A DNA stretch of 64,000 nt from Nicotiana tabacum (GCF_000715075.1 NC_134082.1:102774399-102838398), one strand, 5' to 3'; shown: positions 11,760 to 25,039, counted from the first letter of the stretch. Notes: a model not told the origin generated them from the letters alone. Translations and numbers: made by a program.

Positions 11760-13730
11760 GGCTTCTTCCTTTGGCTTGAAGATAACTCATCCGGAATAAT
11801 TCCACACAAAAAAAAAATTGCTAAGTCCGCAAACTATGACACCTATTTCATTGAAATTGCCAAAAGTTGCTCATCGAGGAAGGAGTCATTGATTTCAAGG
11901 CCACCATACGGCCTTCCCTCCTCCTCAAAACAAGACAAGTAGTCTGCCACTTGGTTTTCACTACCTTTCCTATCTTGGATGTCAATATCAAATTCTTGTA
12001 ACAAGAGTACATATCTCATCAATCGAGCTTTGGAGTCCTTTTGCTCATAAGATAGCGAAGCGCTACATGATCCGTATGGACAATAACGTTTGCTCACATC
12101 AAGTACGGGCGAAACTTCTCAATTGCAAATACAATAGCAAGGAGATCTTTATCCGTGACAATATAGTTGACCTTGGCACTATTCACGGTCTTACTAGCAT
12201 AGTAGACCGGATGGAAAATCTTATTGATATGTTGCCCCAAAACATGCCCAACCGCTACATGACATGCATCACACATGAGTTCAAAAGGCACATTCCAATT
12301 TGGAGTGGTGATGATGGGAGTAGTTATCAACTTGAGCTTCAACAATTCAAAATGTCTCATGCAATCATCATTGAAATTGAACTTGGCATACTTCTCAAGA
12401 AGCTTGCACAACGGGTTCACCACTTTAGAGAAATCTTTGATAAAGTGCCGGTAAAAACCTGCATGGCCTAATAAACTCCGCATACCCTTCACCGAAGTTG
12501 GGGGTGGAAGCTTAGAAATCACCTTAATCTTTGCCTTGTCAACTTTAATTCCATTCCTTGAGATTTTATGGCTAAGGATAATACCTTCCTCAGCCATGAA
12601 ATGGCATTTCTCCCAATTGAGTACCAAATTGGGTTCTTCATATCTAGCCAACACTTTGTCAAAATTTGTAAGACAATCATCAAAAGAATTTCCAACCATC
12701 GAGAAGTCATCCATGAAAACTTCAAGGTAGTCCTCCACCATGTTCTAGTCCTCCACCATGTCCGTGAAAATAGCCATCATACACCTTTGAAAAGTCATCG
12801 GTGCATTGCACAAACCAAATGACATCCGCTTGAAAGAAAAAGTACCATAGGGATATGTAAAGGTAATTTTCTCTTGATCTTCTGGAGCAATGAGAATTTG
12901 GTGGTAGCCTGAGTATCCAACAAGAAAATAATAGACAGCACGATCGGCCAATCTATCGAGCATTTGATCTAAGAAAGGAAGTGGAAAGTGATCCTTCCTT
13001 GTTACTTTGTTGAGCTTGTGATAATCCATACACACCCTCCAACTGATCACCGTTCTTGTAGGAATCAATTCATTCTTTTTATTGGTGACCACCATCATTC
13101 CCCCTTCTTTGGGACACATTGAACTGGAGAGGTCCATCAACTATTAGAGATGGGATAGACAACCCCGGTATCCAACCACTTGATAATCTCCTTCTTAATA
13201 ACTTCTTGCATAAACCCATTGAATCTTCTATGATATTCAATAGATAGTTTAGTGCCATCCTCCAACTTGATCTTATGCATGCAAAAGGCGGGGCTTATAA
13301 TATGAATATCTGCCAAGGTTCACCCAATATCCTTCTTCCTCTTTTGTAGCACCGCTTATATGGAATCTACCTGCACATTATTCAAACAAGAGGAAAGAAT
13401 AACCGGTAAAGTAGAACAATGGCGAAAATATTTATACCGAAGATGTGGAGGCAATGGCTTCAACTCCAAGGTAGGTGGCCCTTCAATTGAAGGCTTTGTA
13501 GGAGGAGTCTTCCTATTTTCAAGATCCAAGGACAATTTCGAGGTGCACAGTTTTACGACCCCATTCGTTGCAAAGAGTTCACAGATTCAATGAAGCCATC
13601 TGTCTCATCATCATCAAAGTTGAGCAACGACCTCCAACATATCACCAACATTTATTGTAGCACTTGTATCATAAACAATGACATCGGTCACCAAATTCAC
13701 AAAATAACACACCTCATTACTACTTGGTTG
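11760..13730 (-). pseudogene. Athila reverse transcriptase and RNase H (broken)
   Basis: The RT fingers and palm are at 13140-12745 (CMDYHKLNKVTRKDHFPLP, then SFGLCNAPMTFQ). The catalytic box is FMDD in EVFMDDFSMVG at the start of the 12741-12094 frame. Connection and RNase H follow ([30 protein letters not shown]), then a short frame 12097-11843. An 18-bp tandem duplication (12729-12764) directly before the FMDD box creates an in-frame TAG. Otherwise both halves are in the same frame. Between 13141 and 13730 the link to the protease can be followed only in broken frames. Confidence 0.88.
12729..12764. repeat. 18-bp tandem duplication beside the Athila RT active site
   Basis: AGTCCTCCACCATG occurs at 12729-12742 and again at 12747-12760, period 18. 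On the minus strand the protein reads MVED-stop-N-MVED immediately before YLEVFMDD, so the duplication is in frame but adds a TAG. Confidence 0.9.
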
Positions 13731-14300
13731 CTACATGGACTTACACACATGGAATACCACTTTTTCGTTACCAATCCGAAAAGTGAGTTCTCCGGCTTCA
13801 ACATCACAAAGAGCCTTACCCATAGCAAGGAAAGGTATCCCAAGAATAATTGACACTTCATAATCAACCTCACAATCTAGAATGACAAAATCCGCCGGAA
13901 GAATGAATTTATCAACCCGGACCAAAACATCTTCAATCACACCCAATAACATTTTCATGGTACAATGGCCATTTGCAATCTCATCGAAGTGGGTCTTAGT
14001 TGCCTAATCCCCAAAGTCTTGAAAACCGAATATGGCATCAAATTTATACTTGCCCCAAGATCACAAAGAGCTTTAGCAAACTCAACACTTCTAATTGTAC
14101 AAGGAATCGTGAAAGAATTGGGATCCTCCACCTAGGAGCCATTGAATGAACAATTGCACTTACTTGATAAGTGACTTTGATAGTCTCAAAATTCATTGAC
14201 CACTTCTTTGTCACAAGATCTTTCATAAACTTTGCATAACCAGGCATTTGTTCCAAAGCTTCAACCAATGGCACATTGATTGAGAGACTCTTCATTATTT
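13731..14300 (-). pseudogene. Athila aspartic protease region (broken)
   Basis: The protease active-site triad lies at 14054-14062 (Asp-Leu-Gly in [11 protein letters not shown]). It is followed in another frame by the flap-side segment VIEDVLVRVDKFILP and ILGIPFLAMGKAL (13731-13958). The upstream segment MPGYAKFMKDLVTKK (14295-14044) is the usual end of gag and start of protease in Athila elements. At least two frame changes separate these parts. Confidence 0.8.
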
Positions 14301-14352
14301 GAATGAACTTATTGAATTGATTATCACCATTTTGCTTGGAAAGTCTTTAAGG

Positions 14353-16160
14353 TTATGGAGGTGGAGGCTTAGGCAATGGTGCCTTTGCCTTTTGCACTAC
14401 TGGCTCCGGTATGTCAATGATGTGTTCTCTAGATGAGTTCACCTCCTCTTGAGTCTCTTCTAAACTATCATCATTGTCAATCCGAACTTCCTCATTTGGT
14501 TGAACAACATTGTTTGGGATCTCCTTTTCTTGCATTACTTGATCATCATCAACAAGTCACCTTCCACTTGAGGTGGGTAGATTCCCGCCTCTTTCACTTC
14601 TCATGATAACCGCCATGGCATGCCCCGTATTGTTACCACCCTTTGAAATTACCACCGTGTCACATGGTAGTACACCCTTAGGACGAGTATTTAGAGCTTG
14701 AGAGATTTACCCCATTTGAACTTCTAGGTTGCAAATTGATGTGTTGTGTGAGGCAAGTTGGACATCCGAATCGGCATTCTTTTCCATCATTTGCTTTAAC
14801 ATATTCTCAATACGTCCTATCTCATTATTTGAAGAACTTGAACCATGGGAAGGATAAGGAGGTGGTTTGCTCGGTTGTTGATACATTGGGGGCCTTTGAA
14901 AAACCCGACCCCCGGTTGCCTTGAGTGTTACCCACTTGGTTGTTGCCTCCCCAATTTCCTTAGTTGTTACCACTCCAATTTCCTTGATTGTTGTTGTTAT
15001 GCTAATTCCCTTGATTGTTAGAATTCCAATTGACATGATTGTTTTGTGGTTGTCATTATTGTTGATTTGGGCCTTGGAAGTCATTTCTTTGCCCTTGAAA
15101 ATTGTTCACATATTGCACTTATTCCTCTTGCTCATTGTAAGAATCATCTTGATCAAAACCACTATCATCTTGTACATAGTTCTCCACTTGGGTTTGCACT
15201 TGTGGACCCTTGGTCCTTCTCTTTTTCACCAAAACATTCACTCCCTCCGTAGCATGAACTTGCTTAGGAGCTTGTACTTGATTTAGTTGGGCCTTTTCTA
15301 GTTGAGTCATTGTAGTGGTCAATTCGGCAATGTCTTTCCCATGGTCTTGCAATTCTTTGTGAAGGTGCATCATATTAGGGTCACCTTGTGGAACATTGGC
15401 CCGAGATTGCCAAGCCGATGACATTTTCGCCATCTCATCCAAGATTTCACACACCTCCGCATAAGGCGTAGTCATAAAGTTCCCATCGGCTAGTTGATTC
15501 ACTACATATTGGTTGTTTGTTTTAATCCCACGATAAAAGGTTTGTTGAATCATGTTTTCCTTCATATCATTGTTGGGACATTACTTAACTAGTGTTCTAT
15601 AGTGCTCCCATATTTCGTGTAATGGCTCATTTAGCTCTTGCTTGAATGTCAAGATCTCATCTCGAAGTGTATCCATGTGTCCGGGAGAGAAAAATACAGC
15701 AATGAACTTGGGCGCCAACTCATACCAAGTGTGAATTGAATGATTCGACAATCGTGTCAACCAATCTAATGCTTTCCCTCGTAGCCTCAATGCATCCTCG
15801 GAAACATTAGTTTGTTTGCTCCCCAAACATGTATCCACAAAGCCATTCAAATGTTTATATGCATTTTGAGTTGAAGCACCGGTAAAGAAACCCCATTTCT
15901 CAAGCAAAGTGAGCATCACATTGCTAATTTGGAAGTTGCCCGCCCTAAAATGGGGAGGGACTATTGCACTAGCATAACCTTCATTAGGAAATATCATGTG
16001 TGGAGTCGCACGTGGTAGAGGTGAGGGTGGAACGGGCATGTTTTTCATGTGGTATCTTGCCTCTCCGATTGGCTTGAGGTTCAATAAGTAACTCGTCTAC
16101 TTGTTCCTCCTCGTCGTCCAATTCCCCCAAAGGCAAATTTCTGAGCTCATTATTTTCCAT
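14353..16160 (-). pseudogene. Athila gag (broken)
   Basis: The likely start is the ATG at 16160 (MENNELRNLPLGELDDEEEQ), about 100 bp after the PBS. A frameshift near 16085 separates this from the main capsid frame (16084-15581), which carries HFRAGNFQISN and FFSPGHMDTLRDEI. The frame continues at 15565-15119 (YRGIKTNNQYVVNQLADGNF) and 15084-14707. The last piece is Asn-rich and has FQRPPMYQQP and the coiled-coil-like IENMLKQMMEKNADSDVQL. A Pro-rich, acidic end lies at 14535-14353. Gag forms the particle in this family. This copy has at least four frame breaks. Confidence 0.85.
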
Positions 16161-16255
16161 GATTGTACCTACAATTTTCTTAAAAAAAATAGTAACACGG
16201 TAGGGAAAGAAGATATTCCAAAAATAAACTCAAATATATAGCTAACACCGTTTTA

Positions 16256-16272
16256 ACTCCCCGGCAACGGTT
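16256..16272 (-). other. Primer-binding site of the Athila element (tRNA-Asp-like)
   Basis: The minus strand reads CCGTTGCCGGGGAGT next to the end of the 5' LTR. This matches the inner part of the tRNA-Asp type PBS (TGGCGCCGTTGCCGGGGA) used by Athila elements. The first bases are changed (TTTTAA in place of TGGCG), so the site is partly decayed. Confidence 0.7.
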
Positions 16273-16278
16273 AAAATT

Positions 16279-17806
16279 GATCCACGTCCAATCCGCACTC
16301 AATAGTGAGTGGAAACGGTCGTTGGAAGAATCGTACCCAACAAGAGTCAGGGTCGATTTCCAAAGAGAGTTTAATACGAGTGTTAGAGTGCACTTGATGA
16401 GAGTAAATGAAATAACTCAACTGCGCTTCCAAACAAGGGATTTTGTTTTCTACTTCTAAATTAACACTAACAATTATAAACTAATGAGAAGAAACTATAA
16501 AGCAAGTAATTATTTTTGTTGTTTTTATCAAATGGGTAAAAGGCCTAGGGATATGACCTTCACCTAGATGTTCGCTTAATGGGTTAAGTACGTTAACACT
16601 TGTTTTATTGATCGGGGTGTATTATAGCTCTCAACTCTAAGTTACTCACTCAATACCTCTCGGTCATAGAGTGATTTTACCCAATTTGACTTTCTCAAGC
16701 CCAAATGGGTATCAAGCTAAATAGTTGATATGAGCTCAAGTCGGGTTCTCCCTATCTCTAGTTCAAACCCTTTAATTAGGCAAGTCAAATCCTCAACTAG
16801 CCCAATTTCTTGTTAGTTAAGTTTTCCTAGACTAGGTCCCTCTTTCTCAAGTAAAGACCAAGTTAAAAAGGCATGAATCAATATTTGCAACCTTTAATTA
16901 TAAAATTAAAGTATGAACAAGTCTAAATAACAAACACTCAATCGTAAAAAAGCACTAAATTAAATACCCATAAGGTTTACACACTAGGGTTGGGTCATAA
17001 CCCTAGTAAATATCTAGCTACTCATAGTAGAAAATGAAGAAAATAAAGAAGAAATACTAATTAAACTCATAATATAAAATTAAAATGATAAACTATGATA
17101 TTTTTATCCCAAAATGATCACAAATTTCCTAAAATGGAAAACTACAACAGCTACACCTGCTAGAACTTCAAAACTTGACCCTAAATTGTGATTCATGTTT
17201 ATTTATAGTGGCTCAAAATTCACTAACAAAATTCCCCTAGGGAGGTTCCGCGACCGCACAATTTCATGTGCGGTCCGCACATTGCTTGAGTTTGTAGGGG
17301 ACTGGATTCTACAGCGACAAAATTTGGTCTATGATTGCGATTTAGCTTCTGCGGCAGCCTGTGGCCGCATAATTTATGTGCGGTCCGCACTTTAGGCAAG
17401 GTCTTAGTCTTGGTCATTTGTACACTCTCTGAATTTTTTGAATTCTTGTCAGTGCTGACCATGTTCTGCGGCCGCACAAATTGTGTGTGATCCGCACTTC
17501 TGCTTCAAGTACTACTAGGCTTCTTTATCCATTTTTCCGCTGCAGAGAGAATTCTGCGGCCCGCACTTGCTTCTGTAGCCATAGAAATACTTCTACGGAT
17601 CGCACTTCTAGTATGTTGCGACCATTCTTCCCTTGTGAGATTGAACACTCCTTTTAGTTGGATTTCTTCATTTTAGCTCAAATCTCCAACATCCCTACAA
17701 TTTTCACACTTTCATTAGTTTTGAGAATATAAATTAATACTTTCGGATTAAAATAAAAGTAAAAAGGTACTAATAAGTGGCCAAAATCCGCACTTATAAA
17801 CTGCCC
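16279..17806 (-). mobile_element. Athila 5' LTR
   Basis: This non-coding stretch lies between the PBS and the interrupted Tekay integrase. The minus-strand start is near 17806 (TTATAAGTGCGGATTTTGGCC, probably from a TGATAAGTGCGG start). The end is near 16279, so the length is about 1.5 kb. It carries a TATA box (17197-17207) preceded by a palindrome array. The outer boundary is approximate because I could not identify a matching 3' LTR. Confidence 0.65.
17197..17620 (-). promoter_or_regulatory. Athila LTR promoter: TATA box with upstream GCGGTCCGC palindrome array
   Basis: The minus strand shows TATAAATAAAC at 17207-17197. Directly upstream (17240-17620) are repeated GC-rich inverted units such as GCGACCGCAC, TGTGCGGTCCGCAC and GCGGCCGCAC, spaced irregularly 30-90 bp apart. 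The surrounding LTR is AT-rich, so the block stands out. Transcription would start near 17165. Confidence 0.6.
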
Positions 17807-20400
17807 TATGGTGTCAGTAGTCTTTACTGGAAGGTAGTGTGCCGACTTTGTCAATCAGTACAATTACCCAAATGGAATCATACTTGCAAAAAGATCGGAG
17901 CAATCCAACAACAAAGTCCACATTGATCATATCCCATTTCCACAGTGGAATCTCAATATTTTGGGCTAACGCACCGGGTCTTTGGTGTTTAGCCTTTACT
18001 TATTGACAATTTAGGCACATTGACACGAACTTGGCTATATCTCTCTTCATATTATTCCATCAATAGACCATTTTCAAATCTTGGTACATCTTAGTAGATC
18101 CCGGATGTATGGAGTACCTCGAGTTGTATGCTTCAATCATGATTTTTCTTCTAAGATCATTCACATTGGGGAAACATAATCGATCTTGATACCTCAGACT
18201 ACCGTCCATTGCATCCACAGTGAATATTATGATTTTTTGCTAGTTGATCATTTCTTTCAAGTCCCCGAAATACAGATCTTCATATTGATGGGACTTTACA
18301 TGTTCAATCAAGGATTAATGGCCCCCATTTTGTATGGTCACATCACCACTATCATCCTCGACAATTATTGCACACAAGTTTGCCAAGATATAGATATCTC
18401 TTATCATAGGTTGTGCACGTACCATTAAACAATCTAAGTTACTTGTTGACTTTAAGAGCATCTGCCACCACATTGGCCTTCCTCGGATGGTACAAAATAT
18501 CGACATCATAGACCTTGAGAAATTCAAGCCATCTTCTTTTCCTAAAGTTCAGTTCTCGTTGCTTGAAAATGTACTGCAAACTCTTGTGATCAGTATACAC
18601 CTTACAGATAGTAGCACCATATCTTTAGAGTAAACACCATCGCGACGAGTTTTATGTCATGAGTGGGATAGTTCTTTTCATGGGTTTTTAATTGCCTTGA
18701 AGCATAGGCAACAACATTACCTTATTGCATCAACACACACCAACCTAATTCTTGAAGCATCACAATACATCGTAAAGCTCTTTAAGACAATAGGTAAGAT
18801 CAACATTAGTGTTGTAGCCTGTCTCATTTTCAATTCTTGGAAACTCCTTTCATAAGCATCTGACCATTGAAATTTGGCAGCTTTTTGTGTTAGTTTGTCC
18901 AAAGGAAACACAAGAGTAGAAAAACCTTCAATAAACCTCTTATAGTAGCTGGCTAATCCCAAAAAACTTTGAATCTCCGTCAGTGTTGTTGGTCCAGGAC
19001 AACATTTACCTTGATACCCTCACTTGATACCACATGACCCAAGAACACCATGGATTCAAGCCAAAACTCGCACTTAGAAAATTTTGCATACAACTCATGC
19101 TCCAATAGTGTATTCAATACCATCCTCAAATGATTGGTATGCTCCTCTCGACTTCGTGAGTATACTAAAATATCATCAATAAATACTATTACAAATATGT
19201 CAAGAAATAGTCTAAAAACTAGATTCATCAGATCCATGAAAGTTGTAGGTGCATTGGTCAACCCGAATGACATCACCAAAAATTTATAATGCCCATAGCG
19301 GGTACGAAAAGTTATTTTGGGAATATGTTTTTCTTGGGTCTTTAACTGATGGTACCCTGACCTTATAAAGAGAAATACTTTGCCCCTTGTAACTAGTCAA
19401 AAAGTCATCTATTCAAGGTAATGGATACTTATTCTTGATATTCACCTTGTTAAGTTGGCGATAGTCAATACATATTCTCAAAAATTCATCTTTCTTTTTC
19501 ACAAATAAAATTGGTGCACCCTACGGCGTAACACTCAGCCTAATGGACGTTTTGTCGAGCAAGTCTTTTAATTTCTCCTTCAATTGTTTTAACTCTACTA
19601 GGGCCATTCAGTATGGCAGAATAGATATTGGTTATGTATCTGGAATCAAATCTATCCCAAATAATTCGACCCGGTCGAATACCCGAAAGTTCATCGGGAA
19701 AGACATATGAAAACTCACAAACAACTAGTGCAGATTGAAAAGTTGGTATCTCAGCACCCATGTTTGTGCTCTAAGTGGTAAAGGCATCCTTTGGTAATCA
19801 TATTCTTCACCTTAAGATAAAAAATAAACTTACCTCCAGCTTCAATATTATTGCCCTTCCATTCATGAACAGACTCATTAGGGAATTCAAACTTGACTAC
19901 TTTAGCAGGACAATCAAGGGTAGTATAACACTTGATAGCCAATCCATCCCCATGATTGCATCAAATTCATCCATTTCTAACTCACTAAGATATGTCGTAG
20001 TCTCTAGATCCTAAACTATATTTACACAACCCCTATTGACATGAAAATCAATAATCGAATCTCCAACCGGAGTGGACACAAAAAATGGTTCAAGTAATTT
20101 TTCTAGATCTATCCCGAAATCCAAAGCAAAGTATGGGGTAACATAGGAAAACGTGGATCCAGGATCCATAAGAGCATTAGGATCAAGTGTGCAAACAGTG
20201 AGTATACATGTGACAATGGCACCTGAAGCCTCTGCAGTAGGCGAGTGGCAATAACATAGAAATAGGGTTGAGTCCCCATAGAAATAGCAGTTGTCTGATA
20301 TGTCTTTCTTGTATTACGACCACCATGGGTCCCATTTCCCCAAAGTATGGGTGGTGCAGTTGAAGTAGTAGCCATGGAAGTTGTTGGCTAGGATCTCGAT
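17807..20400 (-). pseudogene. Tekay pol: protease, RT, RNase H and start of integrase (broken)
   Basis: The protease site is visible as DPGSTFSYVTPYFA on the minus strand near 20110-20160 (Asp-Pro-Gly in place of Asp-Thr-Gly, normal for this lineage). RT has [19 protein letters not shown] and the catalytic FIDD in [16 protein letters not shown] (19279-18980). The RNase H start is at 18962-18717 (ASYYKRFIEGFS, MYCDASR). An integrase core remnant is at about 17960-17820 with DSIWVIV. The frame is broken many times. It ends at the Athila junction, so the enzyme is incomplete as well as decayed. Confidence 0.82.
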
Positions 20401-21591
20401 CCCTGTTGCCCATTGGAGCATAACCTCTTCATATGGCCTATTTGACTGCACCCATGGCATGGGCCTCGAATCACTGCAGATGAGTCAGAATGTCTAGAAC
20501 GTGAGCCTGCACTACTCTGAACCTGTTGAGTGGTCCTGCGATCACTTAAAGCTGGTCTAGTCTAGCTTCCGTGTCCCAGTGGGCCACTAAAAACGGTTTG
20601 TACCATATATTGTGGTGGCCTAGATGGCCTCCTACTGTTCTGACCCTTGTGTAAACTAGGCACTATACTGAAAGTACCAAAGGTACGAGCTTTCTTATTT
20701 TATTCTCTATTGAACTTCTCCTCTTGATAAATCCTCTCAAGATCCATAGCCAAGTCCACAAAGTTAGCATAAGTAGTGTTCCTCCTTCCCCTAGCAGCAT
20801 CCTTTCAAATACTCGGAATCAACCCATGGGCAAAGCGATCAATATTGTCATCATCTATGGGAATGAGGTGGGGAGCATAGCGAGATAACTTCTCGAACTT
20901 GGTTGTACTCTGAAACAGACATAGTATCCTACTTTAAGGTCTCAAATGATACTGCAAGAGCATCCCTAACTCCTGGTGGCAACCACTTCTTGATGAATAT
21001 TTTGGTGAATTCCTCCCAAGTCATTGGAGGTGCATCTTCTGGTCTACTTTTCTCCACCCCTTTGAGCTAGAGGTCGGCTACATCTTTCAACTGGTAGGCT
21101 GGTAACCTAAAAACTCGATGAACTTTCACTCCTAGCAAGGTAGTGGCCTTCTCTGTCTCCTCAAGAAAGTCTTGTGGGTCCTCAAGAGGATCCGTTCCTA
21201 CAAATATCAGTGATCCAAGCCATACAAACTTCATGAAAAATTATGTCATATCCTCAGTCCCTAGTTCTCTCATGCCTCCCTGATGGAAAGCTTGAATAAC
21301 CATCTGCAGGTTCTGTTGGGTCTGCATAGCCATTAGCTTTGTAAATCATTCATGGCCTTCCTTATGTCGAAAAGGGTCTCATCTAAGCGGTTTTGCACTA
21401 GAGGTGGGGCAGGTGCCTCATCAACTTATTCCTCATGCTCCTCCACCATTCTGGGAGCTACAGAAGTTGGCATAGTCCATGCTTTTGCAGCCTTTGGAGG
21501 TCGGCTCTAGGTTTGAGGGTGTCCCTCCCAAAGCCGCATCGGGTATAAGAGCAGCTACTATGTTCACACTGCTACCGCATGTGTTCACCAT
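20401..21591 (-). pseudogene. Tekay gag (broken)
   Basis: The likely start is the ATG at 21591 (MVNTCGSSVN), 210 bp after the PBS. The retrotransposon-gag core can be read in pieces (TWEEFTKIFIKKWLP near 21000). A CCHC zinc knuckle, CHGCSQIGHMKRLC, is at about 20465-20424 and keeps all four ligands. Stops and frameshifts are scattered throughout, and no open frame above 80 codons survives. Confidence 0.75.
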
Positions 21592-21800
21592 GTTCTACGA
21601 ATCAAGATAACACACAAGTTAATAAACCTTTTAGATTCAAGCTCTACTGCACGATCTAGAATAGCGAGAAAGAACGAAACACTTCTATAACGTCCATGTA
21701 GCCTTCCCGATATAAATGTGGTGCACAAAACACTGATAAAGAGAACTCTACTAGACACGATTCCATAGATATTCTAGGACTCGACTTAGAACCTGCTACT

Positions 21801-21813
21801 ATGATACCAAGTT
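21801..21813 (-). other. Primer-binding site of the Tekay element (tRNA-iMet-like)
   Basis: Three bases after the LTR end (GGGTCGTGACA-AAC) the minus strand reads TTGGTATCATAG. This matches the initiator-Met PBS core TGGTATCA. It fixes 21814 as the inner LTR boundary and shows that the GGGTCGTGACA terminus is an LTR end. Confidence 0.8.
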
Positions 21814-23298
21814 TGTCACGACCCAAGATCTACGTTACTGGCACTCGGCGCACTACCCGACTCGAGCGAACCAAATCCATATGTAAATCTACTCTTATAT
21901 GCATGCAGTAAACATTTTAAACAATAAAATCCATGCATGAAACTTAACCTTTAAAATAATTCTTTTCATTAAACACAATACATAAATATAATTGTTCATT
22001 CATGCATGCTATATGAGTAACCATAGCTTATAAACTAAAAGAATAAACTAATATTGTCTATGGAATCTCTATGACACATAAGAATATAATCAATAGAGAC
22101 AAGTCCCGGTGAACTAAAAGCATAAAATAAATATTACTCTGCGATAGTAAGAATGGAGCCTCACTAAAAGTATCAACTGGAGATGTGGAGTTGTCCTATC
22201 CACGGGGCTCGCATTGTATAGGACCAATGCCTGAAAACAGAAATAAAAATTTGGCCAAAGGGCCTAAGCTTCACATGCCTAGTATGAATCATGAATTATT
22301 TCCCCAAAGAGCGGGACAAGATAGGAAAAGAAGATCAAGAGATATGAAAAGCATTGATATAACAAGAAAGCATTTATAACATTATAAGTTAAACAAGGAG
22401 ATGAAATAATAATGTAAAACATATCTCAAAATCACCTCCTTTAGCATTTAAGTTCAACCAAAATCATGTGAGATTTTACTTTTAGCGGGAGCATTATACC
22501 GACACTGACATAATAGAAACAACACTAGGTGATTAACCTAACCATAAGTATTTGACCCTACTTGTCCTGGTAGCTTTCCGTAGTATCGCACGAGTCGACT
22601 TAACCTCATTACATTTAGTCATGATTATTTTCCCACAAATTAGGGGACTTTATCCCAACAACCTCGACTTAGCCTTGAAATGTGTCCCTATACCAGTAAG
22701 TATAGTTCTATAATAACAAATTCAAAATTCGAACCAATCTCGGTGATCTCCACTAATAACTCCCAAAATTTTAACTTTTCGAAAATAGATTCATTGCTTA
22801 TAAGACTCAAATAAATTTACCTCAAATCAAATTACAATGTCCATAACCGACTGAACCATTTAATCAAATAAAAACCTTCTTTAATTTCATGTTAAAAGAA
22901 ATTAATAAAATGAGAATTTATCTTTTAGTTCAACAAGTACCTCTCCAACATGTAAAGATATTTCAAAAATATTTTGTTTTATATTTTTAGAAAAAATAAA
23001 TCATGAATGGAACTTAAATATTTTAATGCAAGAAATGGTATAATCCCAATCCGCTCGTCCCCACAAGGTATGATCCACAATTAGAAGTTAAGTTCTAAAC
23101 CATTTTACGATATGCATTTAGGAGAAAAAAATTCTATGAAGCAGTAGGTTTCAACATACCTCAATATTCTCCCAAAACTTTACAACAAGTATCTGAGGTC
23201 ATTAACCAATCACAATCTACACAATTATATCCAACATGAGTCAAGAGTTGCTTAACAATACCCATTTAGGTCTTTACTCTTGATTATAGCTACATAGG
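21814..23298 (-). mobile_element. Tekay 5' LTR, inner (3') part
   Basis: This part ends on the minus strand in TTGGGTCGTGACA beside the PBS. It is continuous with 26002-26970 once the solo LTR 23299-26001 and one copy of the target duplication (ATAGG/TTAGG) are taken out, giving an LTR of about 2.45 kb. No coding sequence is present. Confidence 0.72.
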
Positions 23299-23959
23299 TA
23301 TCACAAACCCAGTTCTTCCTCCGTGAACTATCGTGATGGCACCTAGTCTCTACGACTAGGTAAGCCTAACAAATGCGGAAAAGAAAACAATTGCGGAAAG
23401 AAAATAATTAAAAACTGAGATAACAAAATGAAACAGTGTTTAAGATGTCACCAGGCATATAACAGTACAAAATCTCCACCTAACACTACCAAAATCCGGA
23501 ACCCCATGAATCACAAGCTAAGAGTTTACATAAAACGCTCTAACTCCAGAAATATCTATCAACAAGGAAATTTGAGAAGGTCTATACTAGTACTGAGAAT
23601 AGAAAAGGGACTCTTCGGTCTGCAGACGCGGTAGATATACCTCGAATTCTCTATAAAAGAGCCTCTCCTCAAGGGTGATAGGACTGAGTCGAAGTACCTG
23701 GATCTGCACATGAAAAGAATGCACAGAAAGGGCATGAGTACACCACAACGGTACTCAGTAAGTGCCAAGCCTAACCTCAATCAGTAGTGACGAGGAAGGT
23801 CAGGGCTCTACTAAGATTAAATAAAATATAATGTATAATAGTTTAGATTGAGATAGTATAACTAAGTGCAGGAGTAAGAAATAACACAGAATAGAAAGAA
23901 CAACAGTAACTATAACAGAGACAAAATAATCACGGAAAAGGAGTACAACTCAACTCAAA

Positions 23960-24240
23960 GATAACAACCGGGGATCTCCCAGGATACCGTCCTGTAGTCC
24001 CCAAATATAAATATCCAGTGGATCTTTCGGGTGCAGTACCGTAGTCCAACTCATAATGCGCGGGGATCTACCGAAAATTCGATTCGTAGTCCCAAATATA
24101 AATGTCAGTACTAGGGGAATCTACCAGGTGCAGTCCCGTAGTTCTAATGTAAATGTGTAGAGGGATCTACCAGAATATCAATTCGTAGTCCCAAAGTAAA
24201 CACGCAGAGGGATCTCCTGGGATACCGTCCCGTAGTCCCA
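23960..24240. repeat. Degenerate tandem repeats in solo LTR C
   Basis: Five to six units of about 45-55 bp share GGGATCTACC or GGGATCTCC, then a CCGTAGTCCC or TTCGTAGTCCC end, then AAATATAAAT-like filler. The units are diverged from each other. Confidence 0.8.
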
Positions 24241-25039
24241 AAATCAACACACAACAACAACACGAAGAATAGACAATTCAATTCAAATTCCATACCAAAG
24301 TAAAACATGTATTTCTAGCCTAGCATGCTACACATAATCCAAATAAGGTAGTTTGAGCAAGTAAAACAGTTAAGTCAATTAGACATGCTTCCCTAAGCTA
24401 ACAACAGGCTTAAATTGCAAGTAGTATAAATAGGAAAAGGAACCCAGTTATAATTACTTAATGAAAACCTGATTTTTAAACAATTAGCACAAGTGCGCAC
24501 TCGTCACTTCACGTACAAGGCATTTCAAATATCAATAATACCAAATCATAAGAGGAGTTCCCCCCCACAAGGTTAGACAAGCCACTAACCTCGAACCGAC
24601 TCAAAATCAACCTGAAACCACGTTCTTGCCATGAGTACTCGACTCCAAATGACCCAAATCTATTCAAATCAATTGCATAATGTAAATAACACTTCAAGCA
24701 ACTAATTCCACTAATTAATTCTTAGCTAATACGCGAAATTAGGAAAAATGACCAAAACACCCTCCGGGCCCACGTCTTGGAATAGGGTAAAATTTATATT
24801 TTCAGAATCCTCATACTCTCACGAGTCTATCCATATATAAATTATCCAAATCCAATGCCAAATCCCCAATCAAAACTCGAAATTTAGGTCTAAGAACTTT
24901 CCCCCAATTTTTCACCATAAATTAGACATCAAAAGGATGGATTTAAGTGTAGATTCATAGAAATTAGTTTAAACCAAGTAGGAATTTCCCGAGCTCCCAA
25001 GTCCAAAATATGAAATATGGCTTACACTCTCGATTTTGT

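Larger units (their letters stand above)
6423..17806 (-). mobile_element. Athila-lineage Gypsy retrotransposon, 5' LTR to 3' internal region (3' LTR outside the window)
   Basis: Read on the minus strand, the order is 5' LTR (about 17806-16279), PBS (16256-16272), gag (16160 downward), protease, RT, RNase H, integrase (to about 10542), a non-coding promoter-like stretch, an accessory ORF3 (9245-7366) and a 3' internal tail. This order, with a long extra ORF after integrase, matches the Athila lineage. The gag and protease sequences also look Athila-like. The element is broken by many stops and frameshifts. Its right end lies inside the integrase of a Tekay element, so it inserted there. At its left it is cut at 6422/6423 by the Ogre-like LTR. 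Confidence 0.85.
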
